A DNA stretch of 64,000 nt from Pyrus communis (taxonomy: Eukaryota; Streptophyta; Magnoliopsida; Rosales; Rosaceae), in NCBI RefSeq assembly GCF_963583255.1, contig NC_084818.1, forward strand, positions 10,542,222-10,606,221. Direction: 5' to 3'. How positions within the stretch are numbered: the stretch's first letter is position 1; each line of letters opens with the position of its first letter. Positions 26,735 to 39,461 of the stretch are shown here, one piece after another. Below the pieces are notes generated by a model that was not told where the DNA came from, searched no databases, and saw nothing but the letters and a program-made list of their open reading frames with translations. The position numbers and the translations under genes are program-made.

Positions 26735-29700
26735 ATGGATGGTATTGAGAACTTCGTCGATAACATGGCTGCAAATCGTGTAGCAGTAAGGAATGAAAAG
26801 CTCAAGCCAAAGGAGGTTGATCCTTTTCACAATGTAGCACTGGAGGGTCAAAATCTGCCTGAGTCACCGGTGGTGTCCACAATGGAGGGCAAGGATTTGA
26901 GTAGATGTGTAACTTCTTCATCTGGATTTGAGCCCCGCTGGTCTGCAAATGGCATGGGGCAGGTGGTGGAAGAATTAAAATTGAAACGTTATAGGAAACC
27001 AGACTCAGGTTCTAGTCAAGAATGTTGGCAAGACCCAGATCCGGCAGTAGCACGAGGTTTCAGAAGTAAGAATTTTCGCGGAGATTCTACTTCACTTGGC
27101 AATGATCAGAATCTGTTGAGAGTAAGAGGCGAGCTTAGAGAAATGTCTCCTCGCGTAAGGAGTCTGAAGCCATTGTCAAGCAATTACTCTGAGCAGGAGG
27201 CGGATAAACTGTCTGCGTATTTAAGGGCTGAGGACAGCAAGATTATGTCAAACAATATGCTTAGTATTGCCAAGAAGCGACTGAAGACCCAATCTACAAA
27301 TAGCAATTCTCAGTTACTTGTAAAGGAAATGTCAAAGGGAAAAACAATCAGTAAATTTCCAGAACCTTATGGTGGTTTTGGTAGTCAGGTTGTGGGCCAG
27401 AATGATTTAAAGCCCCATATTGGTTCTGAGGTAGCTAGTGATGCAGAGTTGAAAGCAAATGCCAACAATGATCGGCTTTCTTCACATGTGAAAAATCAGT
27501 CTGGCACAAAATCTAGCAGTTATGGGATCAGCTTGAGGGAGTGGCTTAAACCTGGGAGTCACAAAGTCGATGTAGCTGAAAGGCTGCTCATATTTAGGCA
27601 GATTGTGGAGTTGGTTGATTTTGCACACTCTCAGGGTGTTCCCTTGCAAGACTTACGACCATCGCGCTTCATTTTGTTGCCATCAAATGAGATTAAATAC
27701 ACAGGTGCATCAGCCATCAGAGAACCAATCAGTATTGTGAACCAAGATTTGATTAACAAAAGGCAATCCGAGCAGGATGTAGATGCAGATGCTGAACGTA
27801 TTTTAGGTGGAACACAGATAAAAATGAGTGAAGGTAATGAGGACGAATATTTCATAGCTGGTCCAAAAAAAATTGAGTTTGGTGAACTCCAGTTCCGAAT
27901 GAATTCAAGCTACCAAAATAAATTGGTTGCAGTACAGCAAGGGTCAACTTCTGTAATTGTTCAGTTGGAAGAAAAGTGGTATACCAGTCCGGAGGAGTTC
28001 AGTGAGAGAGGTTGCACGCTTTCTTCAAATGTCTATGCCCTTGGGGTCCTTCTTTTTGAGGTGAGAAGATATTTTCCACTGTTTCGACGAGTTCTTTTTT
28101 TGAACTGTTTATTTTTTGCTTTTGACTTCAATTGTTCTGTCTTCCGGGTTATTTGACTTGTTTAGCCTGTTCATGACAGTTGTTGTGTCTCTGTGACTCA
28201 TGGGAGGTGCATTCCGCATTGATGTGGGATTTGCACGATCGGATTCTGCCACCAAGTTTTCTTTCTCAAAATCCACTCGGAGCTGGCTTTTGCTTATGGC
28301 TTCTCCATCCTGAACCTTTGTCTCGTCCAACAACTAGGTATCACCATCTGCAGTTCTCTAAATTACTGCCTTCTGCTATTTTTATTAACTGCCATAAGTA
28401 TGAAAAATCGGTACTTTGGTAGCATTACAATATTAATCATATAGTGGATGTTGACCTGAAGGTATGTCCCTTATTTATGTTTAATGGCCAAATTTTGAAG
28501 TTCTTATTTTCCCATGTGCTGCAGAGAGATCCTGCAGTCTGAACTGATGGGTGGAAAACAAGAATCGGCTTCTTGTGATGATTTCTCAAAATCTGCTGAT
28601 GATTTTGATGCAGAATCAGAGGCATTACTTGGTTTTCTCAGCTCATTAAAAGACAAGAAGCAAGGTCATGCCTCTAGGTTAGTTGAAGATATAAGATGCT
28701 TAGAAGAAGATATAAACAAGTTTGGAGGGAGGTCCTTATTAGGAATATCCTCAGATGTTTCCTTAGCACACAAGGAATTTCATAGCAACAGAGAACAGGG
28801 TTCAGTGTCAAATATGATTGAGACGCAATTGATGAAGAATATCAACCAGTTAGGGGATGCTTATGCTTCCACAAGATCCCAGATGAGGCTAAAGAAAACT
28901 GCTCCAGTAGCACGCTCTGATAAGGAGGTGTTAAACAATCGATACAGTTGGCTTCATGTGCGAAATGGTAGTCAGGATTCAAGCACCAACCAGAAATCAG
29001 GTGATCGGCTTGGAGCCTTTTTTGATGGTTTAGCCAAGTTTTCTCGCTTTAGCAAGTTTGAAGTATGTGGGACATCAAGAAACAGAGATCTTCTAAACTC
29101 TAGCAATGTGATTTGCTGTTTGAGTTTCGACCGTGATGAGGAGTACATTGCTACTGCTGGAGTTTCAAAGAAAATTAAGATCTTTGATTTTGATTCGCTT
29201 GTAGACAATTCTTTGGATATCCATTATCCTGTAGTTGAAATGCCACACAAATCTAAGCTGAGCTGCGTTTGCTGGAACAACTATTTTAAGAACTATCTGG
29301 CTTCATCGGATTATGATGGAGTCGTACAGGTGTGTGTTTTTTACCACAAATTTTCTGCCTAATAGCACGTAAAATTATGTAAATTCAGACATAAATCGAA
29401 TCATGCATGCCTGTGCGATCTTTTAAGTCACCATCCTGTTTTATTTACGAATCAAAAATGCCGTGTTCATTTGTCTTCATTCAGATGTGGGATGCAACTA
29501 CTGGTCAAGGATTTTCTCAGTATGTAGAGCACCAAAGGAGGGCTTGGTGTGTCGAATTCTCTCAAGCTGACCCAAAGAAGTTTGCTAGTGGAAGTGATGA
29601 CTGTACAGTGAAACTATGGAGCACTAATGATGTATGCTCTCGTATATGTTTCTGAATTTCACCTTACCATGCAAGATATTTTCATCTTCATGACCTCGAT

Positions 29701-30677
29701 TATCTTTCTGAAACTTTTTCATCTGTTTATGCAGAAAAAATCAACAGACACAATCCAGAATGCTGCCAATGTATGTTGTGTTCAGTTCTCTGCTTGCTCT
29801 TCTAATCTCGTGGTTTTTGGATCCGCTGATTACAAAATTTATGGCTATGATCTTCGGAATACTAGAATCCCTTGGTGCACTTTACCTGGTCATGGAAAAG
29901 CTGTTAGCTATGTAAAGTTTGTAGATGCGGAAACCCTTGTTTCTGCATCTACAGACAACACTCTGAAGCTTTGGGATCTTAACCAATCTACATCAACCGG
30001 ATTGTCTCCCAATGCCTGCAGCTTAACATTTAGTGGTCACACTAATGAGAAGGTTGGCTAATTACTCTGGACATACGACTTTCTCAGCATTTTTCATGTT
30101 TTGCATAGCATTTATCTGTAGTTCTAACTCGCCACATCTTGTCTTTTCAGAATTTCGTGGGTTTATCTGTTTCGGATGGATACATAGCATGTGGATCAGA
30201 AACTAACGAGGTACGAATTTGTTTATCTTCAAGTTTTGTCCTCCGGATATGAATTAATATTTTTCAATAATGGGTTGGTGTTTGAAGCATCCTCTAGCCA
30301 TACCCTTTATCGTGTCATGTTGTATTGGAATGAGCATGTGATGGCGAAGGGCCTGCGTAGTGTAGGATTTTTCAAAAAGATATGTTCCTAAGTGAATAAT
30401 CCCTGACAAATGAGAAACCTTCCAACGCTTGCTCCAATTTTAACTAATTATAATTGTTCCGCTCTCTGTGCTTTTCCCTTTACAGGTTTATAGTTATTAC
30501 AGAAGTCTACCGATGCCCATCACTTCACACAAATTTGGATCAATTGATCCTGTTTCTGGAAGGGAGGTTGGTGATTACAGCGGGCAGTTTGTCTCCAGTG
30601 TCTGTTGGAGAAGAAAGTCTAACATACTTGTTGCTGCCAACTCAAGTGGAACTTTGAAATTATTGCAGATGGTGTGA
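26735..30677 (+). CDS. SPA: SPA1/SPA2-type protein (kinase-like, coiled coil, WD40)
   Basis: Family role: SPA proteins act in the nucleus with the COP1 ubiquitin ligase to degrade light-signalling factors and so suppress photomorphogenesis in darkness. Coding exons inferred from GT-AG sites and frame: 26735-28060, 28180-28337, 28525-29329, 29485-29631, 29735-30052, 30151-30210, 30486-30677. They join without a frame break into 1001 aa, close to the roughly 1030 aa of SPA1/SPA2. A long N-terminal extension carries [10 protein letters not shown]. The kinase-like domain (about 265-500) has [27 protein letters not shown] and [19 protein letters not shown]. The coiled coil is at about 520-560 ([30 protein letters not shown]). 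WD40 repeats run from about 686 to the end ([35 protein letters not shown]). The long N-terminus and 1001-aa length fit the SPA1/SPA2 group better than the shorter SPA3/SPA4. The convergent neighbour is the MLKL-like gene. Confidence 0.93.
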
Positions 30678-31901
30678 TTGAAAGTAATCGCCCTCGATCA
30701 TCTAAAGAATCTTTTCTGTCCCCATAATTCTTTTATTTGTTCGTCCTGCTAGGATGGCACTGGAAGCAGAACCTGGTCAGGTTGAAGATTACACTGAACA
30801 GAAATTCAACAGAGCCAACCATTCGCTCCCTGGATGCGTATAGGACTGTAAAAGATATCAATTAACGCGCTGCTGGTGACAAGGGAACTTCATGAAGAAA
30901 ACAATCTACCTGTTGATAACTTGATACTGACATTTTTGTACTATTCGTTAATGTCAGAGTGGAATGGAATGCAGACATTCATGTAATCACGGGTACAGCA
31001 GCGATGTTTGAGCTGGTCTGCCTCCAAAACTGGAGGTTACTGAAGATCATTGTATATTAACTAAAAGGTTCCTCTGATTTCCCGGAGCGTTACCTGGAGT
31101 AGTTAATTATGAAAGTGGACAGAAGTTAGCAAGGGTAGATGAGCGGCGTTATCAAAGAATTTCTCAAGTTATATAGAACCTAATCAACCTGTTAAAGAAA
31201 TTATTAAATGTACAGATATCAGTCTAAATGCTTGGAACTCTAAATTTTAATAGAAACTGTGCCTCTTCTAAATGCTTTGCAAAGATATATACAATCTCTT
31301 TTTTCGCCCCCAGCTGAAATGATTTCTGATTGTCTTTTGGTCTTGCTGTTAAGCGGCAATATCTTGTCAGATATCATCACTGTTGAAGTCTCGCCTGCAC
31401 TGTGCTCGACGGATGCCCTGAATAGATCATTCCTTTACAGAGTGCAAACCTTCAAGCTACCATGATTGGAAGGGTCTGCCACATTTTATATGTAATGTAC
31501 TAAAGGTAAGCTCTATATGACTCGAACTCGTAAGTTTGTACCCGACTCTTTGTAAAGATATCGCGAAGGATCTCTGAGTTTCTGCCCATTCATGGTGTAT
31601 GTATATCTTGTTCTGACTGTGAAATGAAATCCCAATGCTCTTGCAAATCTTGCCCTTTACTTTCAGGACGTAAACAATTTCTTCTTCCTCCGTCTCTCTC
31701 CTGGTATAGAGTTCTTTCTGTACATTTGAGTTTTCGTCAGCAGAGATATTTGTTTTCTTGAGCACATTTTACTTCTCGGAGCAAGCTAAACTGTTCCTAT
31801 CTTGAACAGTGCTTCTCTTATGTTCGTCTGAGAAATCCACAAACTGAAAATTAGATGGAAGCTTTGATAAATTGTTGACACAATGTGTGACATATCAAGG
31901 T
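30678..31901. other. 3' flanks of the convergent SPA and MLKL-like genes
   Basis: About 1.2 kb between two facing stop codons. It must hold both 3' UTRs and polyadenylation signals. A further GT-AG intron may lie in the SPA 3' UTR (AG at about 30752), but this cannot be settled from sequence alone. No other gene is visible. Confidence 0.4.
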
Positions 31902-34156
31902 CTAGGAGAGTTCAGAATCTGAGACATGTCCCGATTTAGTTCTCCGTATTCTTGGACTCATTTCCATCAGCTGGCTTTCTGAACCTAATCTCAGACTAAC
32001 ACTGCGGCCACAAGGGGTCATCTGTGGAGGTCTGGACCTTCCTCTTGGTGTTCCTGTGTAACCGAAAGAAAGATCGCATCAGTTCACATGTGCGTATTAG
32101 AATTAATCCTGTTTTCTTATTGACCATAGCATGTCTGTATGCTACACTACTCTCCTTCTCTTATTTTTTCATGATTGTGAATAAGTTGTAGGTGTTTAAT
32201 TTGTGTCTTAAAAATAACCAGGAACAAATGAGTTGTGTGGTTAGGGCAACCTGATAGTCTGTTGGCTTTCACATCTGATGATTTCTTCAAGAATGGAAGT
32301 TTCTTTTTCACGCTATCAGGCGAAGAGAAACTCTTCCTTTCAGGTGTTGATGGGAACGAATCATCTGCAGGGACCACAATTTCATCCCCACAGATTGAAG
32401 CTCCGTCACTTCCCGATTCTGAAGTATCCTTCAGGCTTGAAGACGTTCTTTCTCTCTCTGCAATCCTATAAACGAACATTTGGAATGGGATTTGTGATAT
32501 TGGTGATGGTTCAGAAGTACCCCAAGAAGGAATCTTTTTCAGAAGCCCTGACTCAATCTCACAGTAATCTACCATAGGAACCGGTGGGTCTAGCTGGCTG
32601 TTGTAATCAGGATTCATTGCAAGGAACCGTTTGATATAGCGAAGAATCCTGCAAATGGACGAGAAGCTTGGCCGTTGGTATGGATCACTATGCCAACATT
32701 TCTTTGTGAGGTTGGTCACATATCTAAGAGAGTAGAATGGGAACAGTGGCCTCTCCCCCGCCCTTATGTTTCGGCTCATCTTGTCCCCTTGGAGATGACT
32801 GTCCTCAAAGGGCACTTTCCCTGTCAGAAGCTCAAAGCAAACCATCCCAAAGCTATACACATCGGACTTTTCTGAGTACTTTTTCTCAGTACTTTTTCCT
32901 TGTTCTTGCTCTTCCAGAACTTCCGGCGCATACCAGATTAAAGGTAGGCTACCATTCTGATTTGAAGTGTTTTTCTGTGTGGGGCTTTTGACAGAAGTTA
33001 AACCGAACCCTGAAACCTTGGCTTGTAAGTAACCTTCTGTGGGGATGCCTCGTGTTTTGACAAGTATATTACTAGGATTTAAATCTCCGTGGTAGATTTT
33101 CTTCGAGTGGAGATATTCCATTCCTCTTGCAATTTGAAGCATCAGATCAATAGCAACAGGAAGAGAAAATGGAAGACGTTTTCGCGGGCCACAAATCTCT
33201 TTGATGTAGCTGCAGAGGTCTTTACTCATGAGTTCCATAATGAGAAAACACTCTTTCTTTTCCTCATCCGTAAACCCACAAAGGAAGTGCACTATGTTCG
33301 GGTGGGAAAGCGATGACAACGAAGAAATCTCTGGCAACAAGGTTTCTACTTCTCCAATTACATGTCTTGAGGCAAAGCTTTCACCCAACCATAGGATCTC
33401 CTTATACTGACTTCCACCCCCAAGTCGCCGCCTCACCTGGTAGTCCTTAGACCCTACCAGGATTGAACTAGGTAAGAGCTTCCCATTCAAATTCTGTGTC
33501 TCTGATCCGTCTATGCTTTTGAAAAGGAGATCTATGAGGCGTTTCCCGTACTTTGTTGAACCCGAAAGTTTCTTTTCGCGGATTTTATGCTGAAGAGTCC
33601 ATCTATCTTCTTTGCTTGCTGATTCAAACCTATTGCAGAAGTCTTGAGTAATCAAATACTGCCTCCCAAACCTCCACTTGAAAAGTTTCCAATCTCTGTA
33701 GTCTTCTTTGTACTTATCCGCAAACACGGTTTTCTTCCTCTGTATCTCATCCTGATCCCAACCTGAAACTTCTCCAGCAATGTCAATCGCTTCAATGACG
33801 ATTGGCATGCAGGCAAGTAGGTTATGGATGTGAAACTCAACGCAATCGGAGTTCTGATAGAGAGTGATGGCCTTAGCCCACCAATCCTTGGTTTCCAAGC
33901 ATTGTCGAATGTAAGCTTCTGCTTCTTTGAATATCCTGTGGAGCTCCCTCAGCGGCTGCTCGAGAACCCTCCATTTCATGTGCTTCTCATCAAACCGAAG
34001 ATTATGTTTCATCTCCTCCGCAATTGATTCGTACGCTGAGCTGAAGATATCGAGCAGCAGAAGGCACTGCCGCTGATTGATTTGGATGTTGTCTTGGAAC
34101 ACCATTAAGGCCTTTAAACTTCCCAAATCCTCCCCGATCTTTCGAAATTGCTCCAT
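31902..34156 (-). CDS. MLKL: Plant MLKL-type pseudokinase (DUF1221 N-terminus)
   Basis: Family role: plant MLKL-like proteins pair an N-terminal helical (DUF1221, HeLo-type) domain with a pseudokinase domain and are reported to act in immunity. Exons: 32251-34156 and 31902-32053, with donor GTTGCC and acceptor TTACACAG, joined in phase 1 to give 685 aa. The start MEQFRKIGEDLGSLKAL at 34156 was chosen because the family begins there; an acceptor (TTTCAG) 23 bases upstream implies a 5'-UTR intron. The kinase fold is at about 240-512: LGGGSQYKE for the Gly loop, FASRHVIGE where a VAIK lysine is expected, YHGDLNPSNILV (HGD for HRD), and SGFGL for DFG, so the metal-binding Asp is lost. YAPEV and SDVYSFGMVCFELLTG are intact. 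The Ser-rich tail ends with GRSVSLRLGSESQL and SGHVSDSELS in exon 2. Reading through the donor gives an alternative end at 32147, which is less likely. Confidence 0.88.
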
Positions 34157-35497
34157 TTCACGATTCGACTGCGAAGATCCTGAAATGGAACCAAACGTAT
34201 TAAACAAAAAGAAGCAAAAAGAAAACAATGATAATGGTCGAGGTATTATATGACTAACCAGGGAAAAATGGTTCGATCGAATAGGATATGTCAACCACCA
34301 AACATGCAAAATGTTTTTTCTTGCACCGCAAGGAACCCCGAAAAATTTTGCTTCTTCAAGAACAACAATGCGAAGAAGGACATCGAAGACGATGAGGGTT
34401 TCTGCCAAATCTTGTCGATGAAACAGCAGAGACAAACATACTCATCTAGGTTTTCTCAGCAACCAATCGAATCGAAAGCCGGATTATCCAACTTGAATTA
34501 TTCTTCCAGCCAAATCCGGCTGATAGTTAAAAGAGAGTACCCAGTACGTGGAATACAGTTAAAATAACTCAAAAAAAGGGGTAAGAAAAATTGTACTCCA
34601 GAGCGAAAAGTCGAATCGAGCCTAGCAGATCAGTAAGAAAACAATGAGATTTTCCTGGAAAATTTTGGATTTGGTTAGAACGTGAAGAATTTTGGGAATG
34701 TTAAGTGTTGTTTGTGTGCGGTTGTCCTTCCAAGATTTCCCGCCAGCTTCGATGTCTCCGTTTCTCAATTTAGAAAGTGTGTTAACCGTTCTAACTGAAT
34801 TTCTTTTTAAATATAATAAAATAAATAACGTTAATGTATACTGAATTTAGAGAGTTATTAAGTTCGTTCTAATACAATTATAACTATCAAACCAGACCTT
34901 ATAAGACGTGATACGTGACCCAAGAAAACTCCAAAACAAAAATACCAAAATAGCATTTCATAATAATAAAGCAATTAAATTCGTAACTAGTTTACTTTTC
35001 CAATCGTTTCTAGCCACATGACTGAGTAAATCAGTGGTGAATGACGAAACAAACACAAACAGGAAGGACAATGCATGCACCGTGCGAAAATCATTTCCCA
35101 ATCTTAAAACCACTTGCTTTGGATTTTTGAAGAGTGAACCTAGTGCTGTCCCTCTTGTTCGGAGGGGATTTGAACCGTGCAAGCCATGGTGGTGTTGAGT
35201 TTAGGAGTCTAATGGCTTTTGGTTTCATGGTGTAAAATATGATAACCTATTTTAAAGACATCTTTTACTCTGTTATCCGTTTGTGTTTTTTCCATCCATA
35301 AATTTCTTCTTTTTTTTTTCCTAATTGGCTAGTGATGAACTTTTTTTATATTCTTTGCTTTGAATCTCATTAATGACGAGTTAGATACTTCCTCATCTCT
35401 AAATGTAAACATATGGTTGTATCTAAAAAGAATATCATACTTATTTGTAGATTGGTTGCTGTCTTCCGTTTTGGTTCATTAAATAAAAAAAATATAA
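34157..35497. other. Upstream of the MLKL-like gene
   Basis: Contains the promoter and probable 5'-UTR intron of the minus-strand gene; the acceptor corresponds to plus positions 34180-34181. The first untranslated exon may lie around 34440-34740, where the sequence is less AT-rich. From 34800 on it is AT-rich and featureless. No ORF with family character is seen. Confidence 0.4.
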
Positions 35498-36693
35498 GGT
35501 AAATTACATAAAACTACCTCAACTATTGGGCCAGTCATAATAAGTTCATACCCCTTCTTTAAAACATTTCAATGTCATACCTCATCTTATGAATTTATTA
35601 CAATTTCATACATTCCGTCAGTTTGTCTGTCAATTCTTCCATTAAATAGTGACGCGGCTTGAAATGTGACCCATTCTCTGTTAAAAAATTAATTAAATAT
35701 TAAAAACTAAAAAATTAAAATCTTTTTTTTTTGCATGGGGGACCCACCACTTATCCTCCTCACCCTTTCTTCCCCATCTAGCCGTGTCCCCCCAACCTCC
35801 CTTTAATGCTAAAACCAGAACCCTTTACCGCCCTCTCTTCCTCCATCTCCACCTCCCTCTTATGGCGCTCCTCCCCCTCCCCCCCCCCCTCCTCCTACAC
35901 ACCCATCACCCTCACCAAATTAATCCATGTAACCAATTTAAAACAAAATACCCTAATTCCACCCAAATTCTAACCCTAAATTTCGAATTCGCCTATTTCG
36001 GAGAAAGCTTCAGGCTTTGATCAAGGGTTTGTGGGTTTTCGCTTAGGGGACGGGAGACAACTATGCTTGGGTTCTGGGGTCGAAGGAGAGCGGGTTCGAT
36101 CGAGTTTTTCTGGGTTTTGGTTTGGGGTTTGGAAGAGGAGGCGGGGAGCGACATTGACGTGCCACAAGGGGCCGGGGGGGGGGGGGGGTGGTGGATGACC
36201 GTGGAATCAGCGAAATCGATCACCTGCAAAAAAAAATTTGGGTTTTTTTGTTTCAAAGTTTGTTTGTTTCTGGGGAGGGAAGAGAAGAGTGGGGGAGTGG
36301 GATGAGTTGCCGGGGAGGGTGGGGGGGGGGGGGGATGTTGGCATGGGTGGGATCTGGGTTTGGGGTGGTTCTAGGTTTGGGGTGGTTCTGGTTTTGGGTT
36401 GGGGACGGGAGCGGGGGAAGAAGGGTGAGGGGGATAAGGGGTGGGTCCCCCATGCAAAAAAAAATTTATTAAATGATTTTTTTTTTGTTTTTAATATTTA
36501 ATTAATTTTTTAATAGAGAGTATGCCCCGTCTCAAGCCACGTCACTATTTAACGGAAGAATTGACAAACAAATTGACGGAATGTATGAAATTGTAACAAA
36601 TTTGTCAGATGATGTATGACATTGAAATGTTTTAAAGATGGGGTATGAAATGTGATTGGCCCAATAATTGAGATAGTTTTATGTAATTTACCC
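35498..36693. mobile_element. Mutator-like foldback element with ~250-bp terminal inverted repeats
   Basis: 35498-35750 (starting GGTAAATTACATAAAACTA) is the inverse of 36440-36693 (ending TTTTATGTAATTTACC). Both arms contain the GGGGGACCCACC / GGTGGGTCCCCC boundary and the AATTAATTAAATATT-type AT segment. The core is strand-asymmetric: C-rich on the left (35755-35910) and G-rich on the right (36060-36430, with runs of 10 or more G). Flanking 9-mers (AAAATATAA, AAAAATCTA) match imperfectly, so the 9-bp TSD expected for MULEs is only suggested. No transposase is present. Confidence 0.75.
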
Positions 36694-38700
36694 AAAAATC
36701 TATTACAATTAATATTTAAATTTGACAAATTGTGGAGCATTAATCTTTCATGCCAATTTAATGATAATTTTTGTCAAAATTAAGCATGTAAAAACGCACA
36801 TGAGACCTTTTTAAGGAGTAAATTGGAGAAGTGCTCATATGTCCCTTTTAATAACATGTGTGTCACGTGCTTAATTTTGACGGACATTCTCACAATATTT
36901 ACCTCAATGACTAAAGCTCCATATTTTATCATATTTTAGATATTAATTTTAGACATAAACTTTAGTTCAGAGACCAAAATTACAATTTGACTATAATTTA
37001 ACAACCAATTCCCTGTTTGACTCTTATGTTGCTTCACCTACATGCTACAACATATGGCGTGCCTTCTTCATAACACCATATTACGTATTCACTTGTTGCA
37101 AGACATATATGTGATATGTGACACAATATTTATGATTTCATGTGCGGAAAACCTATATGGGTAATGTGGTTGGTGTTGACTTGTTTGAGGCCAATGGTTG
37201 TGTGGTGGTCATCACTTTGATCATGTGGTAGAAAAGGTTGTGTTACTAGCTCGATAATATCAAGATTTGAATATTAATGGGCAGGATAAGCGTTTAATTT
37301 AATTTTATGGTTTTTGTTTAATACAATTGATATTGTACGCCAATCTTTACTAAAGAGATGACGACGGTTTAAACCTCATAACGTAGTGAGTTAAAAAGAA
37401 AGATCCTAACCATTAAAATAAATTCACCACGTGCTTCACCAAGTTTGTAACACCAATGCAATCCAATCCTACCTCCTAAAACTATCTAATTCCAATGATC
37501 AAACATGACCGTAGTGTAAATAGTAATTCGAGAACGGACTGGTACCACCGACATGAATGATGTGAGGGTGAAGGCACCATCTGTGGCCTATATCTCTTGC
37601 TTATTCCACTTGTCTATGCTTCATGAATGGAGTTAGCTACTTTTGTATACAAATTGTATGTTTGCATTTATGTATTGAATGCTCTCTTACATTCGATCAC
37701 TCAATCGAAGGGAGAAAGATTTCTATTATACGGGTATATCGCTATCATGATATTTTATGTTAAAAAAATAAGACTATCTTGTTGGAGAATAGGATCCCAC
37801 ATCAATCATATGACAAAAATAATCAATTTATGAGAGTTTTTACCTTTAATATCACATAAGTCTTTTATGATAAAACTCAACACCTAGTAATACTAATAGG
37901 TAATTAAGTTAGGACAATATCAATGACGACGTTGATAGTAAATCTGCATGAGCCTGCAATGTTTATCACATCTACAAATTTTTGTCTACACATCATTAAA
38001 TAGTTGATACCACACGAGAAATATGTATTTTTATTGTGTAAGTTGTTCATAATTTATTGGCAGATATCTAGCCATACATGTCTCAAACTCCACACGCTGA
38101 TCGAATGTGTGGACATTGGAGTCGGAAAATAACTAATGAAACACATCAATGCTTTGCATTGAATGTGCACAACCCTAGTGGCACTGAATCATTGCAGTTA
38201 TGGTTAGCATTCATTTCAACCACCACTAGTTTCTAACAATTCCAATGCTCAAATTTCAGATTTTCCTTTATGGTACATATCATTAAATATTTCGAAAATC
38301 AATGGTTTAAATCTTGTATAAAATTCGTATTATTAAATGGGACATACATTGTAATCAGACCCCTTAAATATGTTACATGTATAAATAACTTTCCGAATAA
38401 TTGCATAATTGCAGATTATAGTAGACCATCGTTCTAATGGAGAACATTTCTGAATAATTGCAGATTCATAATGACGCACTGGAAGGCCCAACTCCACGAG
38501 ATATATGGAGAGCACAAGTAGATTGGAAATTATTTTGTTTGTTTGGTAGGAGAATTTATTACACCATAAAAATCATTCCATGATTGAAGTCAATACCAGC
38601 TACGATCAGTTGTTAGATTGCTTGGATGAAATTTGTAAAATTTAACTAACCACTGAAAAAGTAAAATTCTCACAACCTACTTTCTAAAGGTCACAAAGTT
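36694..38700. other. Intergenic AT-rich stretch
   Basis: No gene, RNA or clear repeat boundary can be supported. Around 37780-37890, GAATAGGATCCCACATC and the following sequence have the look of an old LTR fragment, but no partner or TSD is visible. Confidence 0.35.
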
Positions 38701-38784
38701 AAGATTGTAGACATTGAAATTTCAGTAAAACAAATGCTCACCAATGCATTAAAGTTTTGACGTGTCAAGGCATATATGGCATAC

Positions 38785-38814
38785 GCCACGTGTTGTACAA
38801 ATTGTACACGTGGC
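38785..38814. promoter_or_regulatory. Double G-box inverted repeat in U3
   Basis: GCCACGTGTTGTACAA is followed directly by ATTGTACACGTGGC, an inverted repeat with a core ACGT box in each arm; the left arm is a full CACGTG G-box. G-boxes are bound by plant bZIP and bHLH factors. The same sequence occurs in the right LTR near 45702-45731. Its function is inferred. Confidence 0.5.
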
Positions 38815-39461
38815 GTGTGACTCAACAAAATAGGAAGAAATACCCTTGAAGGACTAAACAAGTTTTTCTTCTCATTTTGGGCAATGACAAGGCAAGTACA
38901 TTTCAATCCATTGAGGATCAAAACAAGTTTTTCTTCTCATGTTGGGCAATGACAAGGCAAGCACACTTCAATCCATTACGGATCAAAGCAAGTTCTTCTC
39001 ATTTTGGGCAATGACAAAGCATACACATTTCAAGTTTAAAATAGTGTTAAGTGGGAAATTAGGCCATAAGTTAGACCACTTCAAGTTTAAAATGGTATTA
39101 AGTGGGAAATTAGGCCATAAGTTACACCACTTCAATTTCAATATTGCATTAAGTGGGAAATTAGGCCATAAGTTACACCACTTCAATTTCAATATTGCAT
39201 TAAGTGGGAAAATTAGGCAATGGTGCTTGGAAAGGAAAAAAATATTTTGTGGTGGTGATTCATTCTCAAAGCCTATAAATAGGCTTCTCCATCAAGGTAT
39301 CAAGCATCAAGGAATTCACAAATACATTTCTCTACTCCCAAATTGGAAGAGAATTCCCCAAATCCTTGAAGCTTTGAAACTCCAAAGCTCTCAAGCATCC
39401 AAATTCCCAAGAATTCCGAAGGATCAAGAAAGCTCTCTTCATTCTTCATTAAATCCTCTTT

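Noticed and set aside
32147..32250. C-terminal extension of the pseudokinase by reading past the donor
   Set aside because: A good donor precedes it, and a second exon encodes the conserved tail in frame.
34157..34435. Upstream extension of the pseudokinase ORF to an earlier ATG
   Set aside because: It has no family similarity, and a splice acceptor lies just before the accepted ATG.
36063..36501. Glycine-rich ORFs in the G-rich core of the foldback element
   Set aside because: They exist in several frames at once because of G-runs; no domain or start context.
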